Assembly: GCA_041752235.1 (NCBI GenBank) | Contig: JBGSHM010000009.1 | Span: 1-64,000, forward strand | DNA length: 64,000 nt | Reading direction: 5' to 3' | DNA from: SpSt-398 sp041752235 | Lineage (GTDB): Bacteria; Bacteroidota; Bacteroidia; Chitinophagales; Chitinophagaceae | Part shown: piece by piece, positions 26,768-35,715 of the stretch | Numbering within the stretch: position 1 is the first letter of the stretch | Layout: every line of letters begins with the position of its first letter | Notes under the pieces: model-generated | Database searches by the model: none | The model's input: only the letters and a program-made list of their open reading frames with translations | Told to the model about the DNA's origin: nothing | Translations under genes and position numbers: made by a program

Positions 26768-27523
26768 ATGGAAGAAAAAAAAGCTCAAGAGGAGCTCTCC
26801 ACCCTGGAGAAAACCCTTCACCTTGATTTTCGCAATGAGAATGAACAGATCTGGCTTACCAACCAGAACTCTCTCCGTATCCTGATTGGGGTATTGGGCA
26901 TTTTACTACCCCTCTTGCTTCCTCTGGTTATTTGGATTGATATCGGGTATTGGAAACCATTGTATTCCATCAGTCATTATTATTTTACCCGGTCAAGCCC
27001 TGTGTTCATCATCATTGTCAGCCTGATGGCGATCTTTTTATTGGTGTACAAAGGCAAGAAGCCCATTGACTTCATTCTTTCTTCGCTGGCTGGTGTTTTT
27101 GCTTTGATCCTGGTGGTGTTCCCAACGGATAGCATCAGCTTTGTTTGCCGTGACCCCGAGCATTTATATTCTCTGTCAGTCTATCCGGATAGTTCATTCA
27201 GGGCCGTGGTACATTATGTTGGAGCGGCTATTTTCTTAGGGAGTCTGGCGGCCATGTCACTTTTTCTTTTCACGAAGTCTGATAAACCACCGCATTTGCG
27301 GGGTGTACAGAAGCGTCGGCGCAACCGGGTATTTCGCACCTGTGGCGTGATCATGGTATTGGCCTTATTGGTCATACTGGCCAATCCCCTCAAGATCATC
27401 AGCAATGAAGATTTTGAAAAGTATCATCTCATGTTCTGGATGGAGACGGTGGCCGTATGGGCTTTTGGGACATCGTGGTTGGTGAAAGCTGAGGTAATTC
27501 TAAAAGACAAACCGAAGGCATAA
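26768..27523 (+). CDS. Six-TM membrane protein of unknown function
   Basis: A 251-aa protein with six predicted membrane segments at about residues 33-55, 77-95, 100-120, 145-168, 190-210 and 222-244. The motif YSISHYYFTRSSPVF between the first two and VVFPTDS after the third are likely functional signatures. I recall similar DUF998/Frag1-like proteins, but I do not assign a family. It is monocistronic, and its only neighbour on the strand is the export operon, separated by a repeat. Confidence 0.75.
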   Translation: MEEKKAQEELSTLEKTLHLDFRNENEQIWLTNQNSLRILIGVLGILLPLLLPLVIWIDIGYWKPLYSISHYYFTRSSPVFIIIVSLMAIFLLVYKGKKPIDFILSSLAGVFALILVVFPTDSISFVCRDPEHLYSLSVYPDSSFRAVVHYVGAAIFLGSLAAMSLFLFTKSDKPPHLRGVQKRRRNRVFRTCGVIMVLALLVILANPLKIISNEDFEKYHLMFWMETVAVWAFGTSWLVKAEVILKDKPKA

Positions 27524-27540
27524 AAAGAGTGGATAGGAGA

Positions 27541-27885
27541 TTATTTGGCTTGTTGTTCCATAAAGGACAACCGGTCCCAATACCCTCGTTGAAAAACGAT
27601 CTGGTCGTTTTCTATCCAAAAGAATCCACAGCCCCGTAGTCCCTTTGGATCACGCCATTCGAGTATACCGACATTGCCGTCTTCAAAGATGTTTTCTACG
27701 ATACAAACCATTTCGTATTTGGAGAATTCTTCGCGGAACATTTCGCGTATCCTTTCCCGTCCTTCAAATTTGCCGGAAGCGATCTGGTGGTTAACACAAT
27801 TTTCATGGTATAACCCTGCCAGGCCATCGGCATCGTATTGGTTGAATAGTTCAACCCATCGTTGGAGGAGTTGTTTGGGGGTCAA
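27541..27885 (-). CDS. SnoaL-like/NTF2-fold protein, TTG start
   Basis: A 114-aa protein of the NTF2-like fold (TPKQLLQRWVELFNQYDADGLAGLYHENCVNHQ ... FFWIENDQIVFQRGYWDRLSF). Such proteins bind or transform small polar metabolites. The start is TTG at 27883-27885. No in-frame ATG lies between it and an upstream stop, and homologues begin with the same MTP-like sequence, so TTG is well supported. A long heptamer array begins 16 bp upstream. Confidence 0.85.
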   Translation of the reverse strand: MTPKQLLQRWVELFNQYDADGLAGLYHENCVNHQIASGKFEGRERIREMFREEFSKYEMVCIVENIFEDGNVGILEWRDPKGLRGCGFFWIENDQIVFQRGYWDRLSFMEQQAK

Positions 27886-27900
27886 GGGAGTTGGCTTTTG

Positions 27901-28010
27901 GCTATTAGCTATTAGCTATTAGCTATTAGCTATTAGCTATTAGCTATTAGCTATTAGCTATTAGCTATTAGCTATTAGCTATTAGCTATTAGCTATTAGC
28001 TATTAGCTAT
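27901..28010. repeat. Pure tandem array of GCTATTA heptamer (~15.7 copies)
   Basis: An uninterrupted run of the 7-bp unit GCTATTA for 110 bp, between the NTF2-fold gene and the response regulator. Copy number of such a clean array is expected to vary between isolates. Confidence 0.95.
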
Positions 28011-28063
28011 AGTATTTTGCAAAGTAATTTAATTTTTTTATGGGGAACTAAAAAATCGAGATT

Positions 28064-28100
28064 AACAACCAACAACCAACAACCAACATCCAGCATCCAA
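28064..28100. repeat. Short AACAACC heptamer array
   Basis: AACAACC three times, then AACATCC and AGCATCC, a third 7-bp-period sequence. It abuts the response-regulator stop codon. Confidence 0.7.
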
Positions 28101-28727
28101 TCACTGATTTATCAAATTGATCAATCCTGCCGCATTCCGCACATTCAATTTTTTGAACAGGTTGTGCCGGTGGACTTCCACTGTTCGGAGCGAGATAAAG
28201 AGCCGCTCGGAGATTTCTTTGGAGGTAAGACCTTCTTTGATCTTTTGTGCGATTTCGAGTTCGCGGCGGGTAAGTGTGTTGATATCGGGTTCGGCTTCTT
28301 CATTCTTGATCACATTACCGATGATTTGCTCCTTGATATCGGCGCTGATAAATGTATCGCCATTCCTGACCGATTCAATTGCCGTGATCATTTCATCATA
28401 GGTAGACGTTTTGGAAACATATCCTCTGGCGCCATTTTGCAAAATGTTTTTGACCATGGCAATATTCGTGTGCATGGAAACGGACAATACCTTCACTGAA
28501 GGAATGAGCGCTTTGATCTGCTTTAATAGTGGAACGCCCGATAAACCGGGCATACTGATGTCGAGTAAAATGATATGGGGGTAAAGATCCTTGATCTCGG
28601 CCAGGGCCGTTTCTCCATCAAAGGCTTTTCCTACGATCTCGTAGCGAGGGTCGGCACTGAGCAGGGTGGTCCACATGTCGATCACCATCTTGTGGTCATC
28701 TACAAAGTATAATCTTGTCTTTCCCAT
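28101..28727 (-). CDS. NarL/FixJ-family response regulator
   Basis: A 208-aa two-component regulator. The receiver has the acidic pair Asp10-Asp11, phospho-acceptor Asp56 (IILLDISMPG) and the conserved Lys in GYVSKTS. The C-terminal LuxR-type HTH reads TRRELEIAQKIKEGLTSKEISERLFISLRTVEVHRHNLFKKL. It should bind DNA when phosphorylated. No histidine kinase gene is beside it. The divergent gene 144 bp away encodes an HPt domain, so the pair may link through a phosphorelay whose kinase is elsewhere. Confidence 0.94.
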   Translation of the reverse strand: MGKTRLYFVDDHKMVIDMWTTLLSADPRYEIVGKAFDGETALAEIKDLYPHIILLDISMPGLSGVPLLKQIKALIPSVKVLSVSMHTNIAMVKNILQNGARGYVSKTSTYDEMITAIESVRNGDTFISADIKEQIIGNVIKNEEAEPDINTLTRRELEIAQKIKEGLTSKEISERLFISLRTVEVHRHNLFKKLNVRNAAGLINLINQ

Positions 28728-28871
28728 AAAGGTTTATTCTTAAAAAGGATATTGAGGCAAAATCCGGACATAAGTGTTTACTCGTAATTCAATGATTTAT
28801 TCCGGCTTTCATTTAAACGATTGAAACAGAATGATTATTTTATCACACTCATCAGAAATGCCTAATCCTTT

Positions 28872-29270
28872 ATGAATCGAGACCGTGAACCCTCACCCCT
28901 ATCAGTTTTTAATGATTCCATCGATCTGAGCTACCTTCAGAAGATCGGGAAGAACGACCCTCGTTTCATCCTTCAAATGCTGCAATCTTTTGCCAGTACC
29001 GCCCAGTTAATCAGGGAGCGTTTATCATCGGCTGTAAAGAGTCGGGATCATCAAGTTGTGGCGGAAGAGTTACACAAACTGGTTTTCGCCCTGGGTGTTG
29101 TTGGTGCCAACCGGGCTCTCGCAGCGGTGCGTGGGCTGGAAGAGAAGGTTAAGGAAAGACAAATTGGCCATGAGGAGGTAGAAAAAACCTGTACGCAACT
29201 TGATCAGGCCCTTGAACTGCTCATCCGTGAGGCCCAAATGAGGAGCAATGAATACAGTGAAATGATCTAA
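28872..29270 (+). CDS. HPt-domain phosphotransfer protein
   Basis: A 132-aa protein predicted to be a single four-helix histidine phosphotransfer domain. His68 lies in EELHKLVFALGVVGA, which fits the HxLKGxxxxxG signature loosely: the position after the His-x-Leu has Val-Phe instead of Lys-Gly. A preceding segment (FILQMLQSFASTAQLIRERL) is the usual first helix. It is transcribed divergently from the response regulator. Whether it exchanges phosphate with it is inference. Confidence 0.8.
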   Translation: MNRDREPSPLSVFNDSIDLSYLQKIGKNDPRFILQMLQSFASTAQLIRERLSSAVKSRDHQVVAEELHKLVFALGVVGANRALAAVRGLEEKVKERQIGHEEVEKTCTQLDQALELLIREAQMRSNEYSEMI

Positions 29271-29459
29271 CTACGTAGTTCCACTTAATTTTCTTCTAGT
29301 GTTTCCAGCGCATTTCCTTGTGAATGTGACTATGATCCTTGTAACAGGAGGATTCCTGTATTTTCTTTACATCCGCAATTTCAATCCAACCCTTCCGAAA
29401 AGTCCCATCTGATCCACTACCTTTTGAAATAACCGTTTTTATTCATTCAAAAACGAGTT

Positions 29460-30821
29460 ATGAAAAAGTTTTTACCCATGATTACGCTGCTCTTTGGCAG
29501 TTATCTTTCTTCTGCGCAGGGGCTTGTCCTCAGCGAAAATTTTGGTGGTTATACCTCCGGTGACATCAATGGCCAGGGAGGTTGGACCGTAACCAGTACC
29601 ACCAGCCAGGTGCAAGTGGCCAATGTAGCCCCTTATCTGGCCTATCCAGGTTACGTGAGCGGAACCCAGTATGTAAACATTTCCGCAACCAGTTCGCGTT
29701 ATGCCCGCAAGAATTTCATCACCAATATTCCACTGAATGCCAGTGCGGTGGTGTACATGAGCTTTGTGGTACGTATTGCCAGTACACCCAATTCAAATGA
29801 GGAAAGGGTGGTGGTTTTAAGAGATGAAGGCGGGAATGATGTGCTCCGCTTTTTTGTTGACCGCGGTGGGGCAAGCAGCCGGGTGCGTTTTGGTATTGGA
29901 ACGGGTAGTGAGGCGGCTGTATATACGCCATCAGGAGCTACCAATGAGTATGCCCTGAACACCAACTACCTGATCGTTATCCGGTATGACATTGATGCAT
30001 CGGCAACAAACAGAGATGATATCTATATGTGGGTCAACCCTTCGCTGGCATCGGAACCTACCACGGCCAGCGCGAATGTGTCCAATACCAATGTGAACAT
30101 TGATTATACGTTTGGCACGACCAATGATATTTCCCAGTTGGAGATCCCGAAGCGTAGCAATACCCCAACTGGCTCACTGGATGCTTTCAAGATCGCTTAT
30201 GGTTCGGGAAATGGAAGCACGGCATTGAATGCCGCCGCCGCCTGGTCGGATCTTTCTCCTGCCGGTATCGCTTTGCCTGTGACCTTTGGAGATATTCGGG
30301 GAAGCATCAAAGGAAACACGGTGAAGATCGACTGGACCATCCTTACCGAAGTAAATGTGAAGCATTATGCGGTGGAAAGAAGTATAAATGGAAGAGATTT
30401 TGAGGAGATTGGTATAGTAGCAGCTACAAAAAAATCTACCTATTCGCTTACAGATATTTCGCCTGCACAAGGCGCCAATTACTATCGTATCCGCAACCTG
30501 GATATTGACGGAAACAGCGGCATTAGCAATGTGGTTAAAGTAGTATTTGGTAAGAAGGTGGCCAGTCTGACCTTGTTCCCCAACCCTGTATCGGGTGACC
30601 ATGTATCAGTTTTAACACCTGATCTGGCCAAAGGCATGTACACTATCCGTATGCTGGATCAGCAGGGTGCTCAGCTTTCTCGGACTACTTTGATTCATGA
30701 CGGTGGTTCACTCAGTCAAACTATTCGTGTGCCTGAGGCATTGAAAGGGGGCATGTACACCCTGGAGATCAGCGACGGACTGCAGGTACGTATCTACAAA
30801 CAATTCATCTTAGTAAGATAA
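29460..30821 (+). CDS. Secreted protein with T9SS type A sorting domain
   Basis: A 453-aa exported protein. Signal peptide is MKKFLPMITLLFGSYLSSAQG. Residues ~22-270 look like a beta-sandwich domain of concanavalin/pentraxin-like kind (FGGYTSGDINGQGGWT, YMSFVVRIAS). A fibronectin-like segment follows (INWTILTEVNVKHYAVERSINGRDF type). The C-terminal ~85 residues carry the type IX secretion signature (LFPNPVSGDHV ... GMYTLEISDG ... KQFILVR). It should be secreted and anchored at the cell surface by T9SS. Substrate or partner unknown. Confidence 0.92.
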   Translation: MKKFLPMITLLFGSYLSSAQGLVLSENFGGYTSGDINGQGGWTVTSTTSQVQVANVAPYLAYPGYVSGTQYVNISATSSRYARKNFITNIPLNASAVVYMSFVVRIASTPNSNEERVVVLRDEGGNDVLRFFVDRGGASSRVRFGIGTGSEAAVYTPSGATNEYALNTNYLIVIRYDIDASATNRDDIYMWVNPSLASEPTTASANVSNTNVNIDYTFGTTNDISQLEIPKRSNTPTGSLDAFKIAYGSGNGSTALNAAAAWSDLSPAGIALPVTFGDIRGSIKGNTVKIDWTILTEVNVKHYAVERSINGRDFEEIGIVAATKKSTYSLTDISPAQGANYYRIRNLDIDGNSGISNVVKVVFGKKVASLTLFPNPVSGDHVSVLTPDLAKGMYTIRMLDQQGAQLSRTTLIHDGGSLSQTIRVPEALKGGMYTLEISDGLQVRIYKQFILVR

Positions 30822-30883
30822 GGTTTCATAGCTCCGGATATTCCTCATGACAAGCCATTCTGTTTGAACAAGCAGAGCATGGA

Positions 30884-30906
30884 CCCCGCCGAAGGCGGGG
30901 TTTTTT
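30884..30906 (+). terminator. Rho-independent terminator of the T9SS protein gene
   Basis: CCCCGCC (30884-30890), loop GAA, GGCGGGG (30894-30900), then T6: a textbook hairpin 60 bp after the stop codon. Confidence 0.93.
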
Positions 30907-30930
30907 GTTTCATGAAATGAGACAAACGCT

Positions 30931-32040
30931 TTAGTTCCTGGCACCAGTGATTTTAATTTTAGAGATCAGATCGGTAAATGTTGCTAACTCTTCGCTGCTG
31001 AATGGATAGTCGGCAGACCATAAGTTTTCCTGTAAGTGCGCCTGTTTGGTAGTACCCGGAATAGGAACGATCCAGGGCTTCTGGGCAAGTAACCAGGCGA
31101 GGGATACCTGCGAAGCAGTCAATCCACGTTTGTTTCCGAAATCAGCAATAGCTTCCATCAGCGGCCAGTTGGCCTTGATGGCTTCAGGGGTATACCGGGG
31201 AAGGGTATCGCGATTGTCATTGTCCGGGTCAAATTTGGAAAGGGGGTTAATATATCCGGTAAGCAAAGCCCTGCTGATCGGGCTATAGGGAACAAAGCCA
31301 ATACCCAACTCTTCACAGGTATCCAGGATTTCTCCTTCAGGGTCTCTGGTGATCAGGGAGTATTCTGTTTGCAAGGCAGTAAGCGGCTGAACGGCATGAG
31401 CTCTCCGGATATTGGCAGGGTCGGCTTCACTTAATCCAAAATGCAAGACCTTGCCTTCCTTGATCAGGTCTTTCACAGTCCCTGCCACATCTTCAATTGG
31501 CACATTGGGGTCAACCCGGTGTTGATACAACAGATCTATATAATCTGTTCTTAATCTTTTCAGCGATTGTTCCACTACTTCCCGGATATGCGCCGGTTGG
31601 CTGTTTAATCCCGACAACTGGCCATTTTGGATATTGAACCCAAACTTGGTACAAAGAGTGATTTTTTTCCGGAAGAACTGTATGGCTTCGCCAACCAATT
31701 CTTCATTTCTCCAGGGTCCATAGGCCTCGGCCGTGTCATAGAAATTCACCCCCATATCATTGGCCTTCTAAAGTAATGCGATCATGGGTTTCCGGTCTGG
31801 AATAAAGGTGCGGTGCCAGCTCATACCCATACAGCCGATACCCATACCATAGTTCACTTTTATGCTGTTTTTGCCTGTGCCCAAGATACGTACTTTATCT
31901 TTCGGTCCAACCCCGAAGGACATACCAGTAGAGCCGTCGATTTTACTGTCGGAAACCCTGGCATATGAGGAGGTTACGAGCAGGCTTGCACTGGCAAGTG
32001 CACCTGATTTCAGAAAGTTTCGTCTGTTTTGTGGTTGCAT
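30931..32040 (-). pseudogene. Aldo/keto reductase interrupted by one in-frame TAG
   Basis: The frame reads as a 368-residue Tat-exported aldo/keto reductase when the TAG at 31768-31770 is passed. The upstream 90 residues have a twin-arginine signal (NRRNFLKSG) and the start of the barrel (GMGIGCMGMSW). The downstream 278 residues hold the catalytic Tyr motif (NFYDTAEAYGP), the Lys in TLCTKFGF, His in LLYQHRVDP and the NADPH-binding C-terminus. The sense codon was probably CAG. No frameshift is present, and the two parts are exactly continuous. It is divergent from an AraC gene with the same kind of lesion. Confidence 0.88.
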
Positions 32041-32191
32041 AAAAGATTGTTTATTACACAAAGATTCGATGAAAAGGGAAGGGCATAGTTATACCCGTTA
32101 CTGTTTTACCTACCATTATTACTGATTGGGTTTTCTCGGAAACGCCACTCCTTTTGAAAGGATTAAATTTGTCCTATCATATCAATGGCAT

Positions 32192-33100
32192 ATGGAAGAG
32201 ATCATATTAATCGACACGGTGACGACCTACAGTCAATTAAGAGGGGTAAAAACCTTAAACCCATTGGTTGCGGTTATTGATCTATCCAAGGCTCAACCAA
32301 TGCCTGCTCGTACATTCAACTTTGGGATGTATGCCATTTTTTTGAAAGAGTTAGACTGTGGTGAACTCAAATATGGCAGAAATTATTACGACTACCAGGA
32401 GGGGACCTTGGTTTTTATAGCACCGGGTCAGGTATTGGGTGTTCAGCCGGGAGTAAAGACCTTTGCACCCAAAGGCTGGGCTTTGCTGTTTCATCCGGAT
32501 CTGATAAAAGGAACTTCGCTGGGGAAGCATATACATGAATATTCTTTTTTCTCCTATGAAGTAAATGAAGCCTTGCACTTATCCGAGAAAGAAAGGCAGT
32601 TGACGCTGGATTGTTTTCAAAAGATCTTATATGAATTGGAACAAACCATCGACAAACACAGTAAAAAACTGATTGCATCTAATATCGAATTGTTTTTGAA
32701 TTACTGTACCCGGTTTTACGACCGGCAGTTCATTACCCGGGAGAATGTAAACAAAGGCGCCTTAGCGAAATTTGAGACTTTATTGAATGATTACTTCAAT
32801 TCGGATAAACCTGCGCACGCCGGACTTCCAACGGTGGCCTATTGCGCTGAAGCCTTGTATCTATCGGCCAACTATTTTGGTGACCTGATCAAAAGAGAAA
32901 CCGGCCGATCCCCACAAGAATATATATAGGCCAAAGTGATTGACGTGGCCAAGGAAAAGATGTTTGATAAGGATAAATCCATCAGCGAAGTAGCTTACGA
33001 ACTTGGTTTCAAATACCCGCAGCATTTCACCCGGTTGTTCAAACAAAGGGTGGGCGTGACGCCAAATGAATATAAAGGATTGAATGGGGGTGATTTTTAA
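32192..33100 (+). pseudogene. AraC-family regulator interrupted by one in-frame TAG
   Basis: The frame from ATG 32192 (MEEIILIDTVTTYS) encodes an AraC-type cupin sensor, then the first HTH (ALYLSANYFGDLIKRETGRSPQEYI), then a TAG at 32927-32929. The same frame continues for 56 codons with the second HTH (KSISEVAYELGFKYPQHFTRLFKQRVGVTPNEYK) and ends at TAA 33100. A Gln (CAG) is expected at the TAG position. The truncated 245-residue protein would lack the second HTH and probably cannot bind DNA normally. It presumably once controlled the adjacent reductase. Confidence 0.88.
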
Positions 33101-33188
33101 TAGGCGAGGATAGATTTTTACAAAAATTTATAGGCAATACCTGATTTTGGTCATGAACCTGTTCATTTAAAGGAATTAACTTTCCTTA

Positions 33189-33554
33189 GTGAAAGGTTTT
33201 GTCACCATATTACTCCTTGTACTCCTGGTTTCTTTGCAAACACCGGTTGTACAATTATTTAAGATCCCTGTTCTTATTGAACATTTTCTTAAGCATAAAG
33301 AATCTACCAGGCTTTCCTTTCTGGGGTTTCTGGAGGATCATTATTCACCTGGGCACAATGATGCCGACCAGGATGAAGATGAGCGATTACCATTCAAGCG
33401 TATCATTTTTTTTAGTTTTGGATTTGCCATATTAGCTCCGGTAATACAATCCAGGTTTTCAGCTCCTTTGCTGAAAACAAAGAACAGTATAGTAGTGAAG
33501 AATTTTAACCCACGACGGCATTTAGCCGGAATATTTAGGCCTCCCCGGCCATAG
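33189..33554 (+). CDS. Small exported protein of unknown function, GTG start
   Basis: A 121-aa protein starting at GTG 33189. A hydrophobic N-terminus (VTILLLVLLVSLQTPVVQLF) is followed by PVLIEHFLKHKESTRLSFLGFLEDHYSPGHNDADQDEDERLPFKR. This matches small proteins I recall as hypothetical in Bacteroidota, some near metal-transport genes; the Asp/His-rich segment would suit metal binding, but that is inference. It lies 56 bp before the DUF2231-like gene. Confidence 0.75.
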   Translation: MKGFVTILLLVLLVSLQTPVVQLFKIPVLIEHFLKHKESTRLSFLGFLEDHYSPGHNDADQDEDERLPFKRIIFFSFGFAILAPVIQSRFSAPLLKTKNSIVVKNFNPRRHLAGIFRPPRP

Positions 33555-33610
33555 CAAGCACTTTTATCTCTGCTTGTATCATTTTTATATTTATCGCTTA
33601 AAACTATTTT

Positions 33611-34126
33611 ATGACTAGTGTTCAATTGCACTTGGCGTTAACCCATGTGCCTGTAATTTTATCTATGATTGGGTTCCTCATGCTCGTTGCAGCATTTTTT
33701 CTTAAGAACGAAACCGTAACAAAGGTCTCCTATGTTTTGTTGGTGGTTGCCGGATTGACGGCTATCCCTGTTTTTCTTTCAGGAGAGGGAGCGGAGGAAG
33801 CAGTTGAAAACCTTCCGGGCGTATCAGAGGCCATTATTGAAGATCATGAAGGATGGGCCAAGTTCGCGTTGATATCCATTCTGGCCACAGGACTTTTGTC
33901 CTTAGTGAGTTTGTTTACATCAAAGCATCTGGCATTGACTCGAATAAGTAAGTTGGTTGTTTTAGTACTCGCTATTGGATCAGCCGGTATAATGGCTCAA
34001 ACAGCCCATTTGGGAGGTCAGATTCGACATACCGAGATTCGTGGAGCTGTTGGCGGACAGAATGATCAATTGAATGGGGAAAGTGGAGGTGCTGCTGAAG
34101 CCGGTGAGGAAAAGGACGATGATTGA
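33611..34126 (+). CDS. DUF2231-like four-TM membrane protein
   Basis: A 171-aa protein with hydrophobic segments at about residues 10-31, 38-57, 85-103 and 112-131. The opening HLALTHVPVILSMIGFLML and the loop EAIIEDHEGWAKFALIS with conserved His residues match the DUF2231 pattern, thought to bind haem or metal in the membrane. The tail is acidic (GEEKDDD). It probably shares a transcript with the small exported protein upstream. Confidence 0.8.
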   Translation: MTSVQLHLALTHVPVILSMIGFLMLVAAFFLKNETVTKVSYVLLVVAGLTAIPVFLSGEGAEEAVENLPGVSEAIIEDHEGWAKFALISILATGLLSLVSLFTSKHLALTRISKLVVLVLAIGSAGIMAQTAHLGGQIRHTEIRGAVGGQNDQLNGESGGAAEAGEEKDDD

Positions 34127-34145
34127 TTATACCGCTAAAATTTAA

Positions 34146-34183
34146 ATAGTGGCCCCGCCCTAAATGAACGGAGGGGCCACTAT
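34146..34183. terminator. Hairpin between convergent genes
   Basis: A perfect 11-bp stem, ATAGTGGCCCC (34146-34156) and GGGGCCACTAT (34173-34183), with a 16-nt loop, between the DUF2231-like gene and the MBL gene. T-runs are weak, so it may act by its stem strength. Confidence 0.75.
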
Positions 34184-34205
34184 ACTTTATCCAGGATTGA
34201 GTTGC

Positions 34206-35705
34206 CTATTTACCTTTTACGGTATATTGGATATACAGTTCAGTCTCTTTTAAATACTTTTTGAATTCATCAGCCTCTTTCTTGCTCATGTTCTTTCGGC
34301 CATCTTTAATTTTGTCGATCAGGGGTTCTTGGTTGTTGAAATCCAGAAAGAGATTGTCAGTGTTCATGATCATTAATCGCCCCTTGGTTTTTCGTATCAA
34401 GTCACGTACGATATCGCGGTTGGGCATGGTACCTGTCCAGCCACTGCTGATCACATCATAATCGAGTGTAGCCATAGCCACGAGGTCTTTATCTTCCATC
34501 ATTTCCAATCCCAATCGTTTGGCTGTTCCATTATGGCTAAGGTGGTGCGCTACTTTGTAGAAAACAGTTCGACTGAGCAGGTCCTGTGTAAAATGGGGTT
34601 TACCATTGCGACTGGGGAGGTTCCATTGGATATCATGCCAACTGGCCCAGCTTCCATATTCGGCATCGCCGGGAAAAAGCATGACCCGACCGGAATCTTC
34701 AAATTCAATGGCGATGGCCAGACTAAGATTATTGGTTTTGCTATTCATTCGTAAGGCGAGGCTGCCCCCGCTTTGAAGCCAGTCGTAGTCGATCTTTTGC
34801 CACTCCTTACCTTTCAGGTTATAGGATGCCTGTGTGGGAGGTGTATCACTGGGTGTGGGATTTTCGGGTTCAAGGTACTGCGGATCAAAGGGAGAAAGCC
34901 GGTTAAGGGCTTCCCGATTATCATAATTGACCACGGCACTGGCAAATCCATTATTTTCTTCAATGACATCATTGTGATCATAACTTTCCCCGGATCCTTT
35001 TTTCCCTTTTTCCGTTTTTACTTCATCGTATTCAAGAGGTGGCCCCAGAATATAAAACTTCAAACCTTTGGCCCCAGGCAAATCTTCTATCACATTACCG
35101 GGTTCAAAGTACTGGATATTATCCTGGGCCAGCTCCTTTTTAACTACTTCCATTCCTTTCAACCCTCCTTTGTACAGGGCGTTTTCAGATACATGCAATT
35201 CGGCAAAGGAGCTCAGATTATAGGCAAACCATTCGCGCATACCCATGATCTCTTCACTAAAAGGGTCACCATCAAACTGGAGTTTGTAATCTTCGCTGGA
35301 CACAGCGCTTTGCATGCGTTGGGCAGCCATGCTTAGGGCCATTTTCTTTTCACCATATTCGGTTTTCCACCGGCGAACTTTAGAGGATTTTTCATTTTCT
35401 GTCCAGCCCATCCAGAATTCATCAGCTTTTAATCCTGCATCACCCAAAAAAGTATCGCGACAGGCATCAAAGGCATGTACGTGATCCAGGTGTTCATGGG
35501 TGACAATGAGGACGTTTACATGGTGATCGAGGTATTCCAGCAGATCTTCTATATAAGGGGTGAGCTTTTCTGTGCTTCCGCTCCAGGTTCCCGCATCGAT
35601 CATCATTTTGAACTTGACGGTATTGCCTGACATGAATTTGATGGCAAAACAGTCTCCTGTTCCCATTTTATACATGCGGACTTCCGCATAGGTAATATCG
35701 GCCAT
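34206..35705 (-). CDS. MBL-fold metallohydrolase of a two-gene module
   Basis: A 499-aa protein starting at ATG 35705 (MADITYAEVRMYKMGTGDCF). A 14-codon longer reading overlaps the upstream gene. The fold motifs are GTGDCFAIKF, MIDAGTW, THEHLDHVHAFD (HxHxDH at residues 70-75), LFPGDAEYGSW and VAHHLSHNGT, in the order of ComEC/Rec2-like MBL enzymes. A ~150-residue insert lies between the first and second metal-ligand groups. The peptidase gene is only 10 bp upstream. Role unknown; the pair recalls the MBL plus protease set in some defence systems. Confidence 0.88.
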   Translation of the reverse strand: MADITYAEVRMYKMGTGDCFAIKFMSGNTVKFKMMIDAGTWSGSTEKLTPYIEDLLEYLDHHVNVLIVTHEHLDHVHAFDACRDTFLGDAGLKADEFWMGWTENEKSSKVRRWKTEYGEKKMALSMAAQRMQSAVSSEDYKLQFDGDPFSEEIMGMREWFAYNLSSFAELHVSENALYKGGLKGMEVVKKELAQDNIQYFEPGNVIEDLPGAKGLKFYILGPPLEYDEVKTEKGKKGSGESYDHNDVIEENNGFASAVVNYDNREALNRLSPFDPQYLEPENPTPSDTPPTQASYNLKGKEWQKIDYDWLQSGGSLALRMNSKTNNLSLAIAIEFEDSGRVMLFPGDAEYGSWASWHDIQWNLPSRNGKPHFTQDLLSRTVFYKVAHHLSHNGTAKRLGLEMMEDKDLVAMATLDYDVISSGWTGTMPNRDIVRDLIRKTKGRLMIMNTDNLFLDFNNQEPLIDKIKDGRKNMSKKEADEFKKYLKETELYIQYTVKGK

Positions 35706-35715
35706 AGTAAGTGTA

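Noticed and set aside
27901..28010. GCTATTA array considered as a CRISPR
   Set aside because: The unit is 7 bp with no spacers, and no cas gene is in the window. It is a simple tandem repeat.
31768..32929. General TAG recoding (Gln) in this genome
   Set aside because: TAG ends polA, the TolC gene and ATPase 2 at the correct family C-termini, so it serves as a normal stop.
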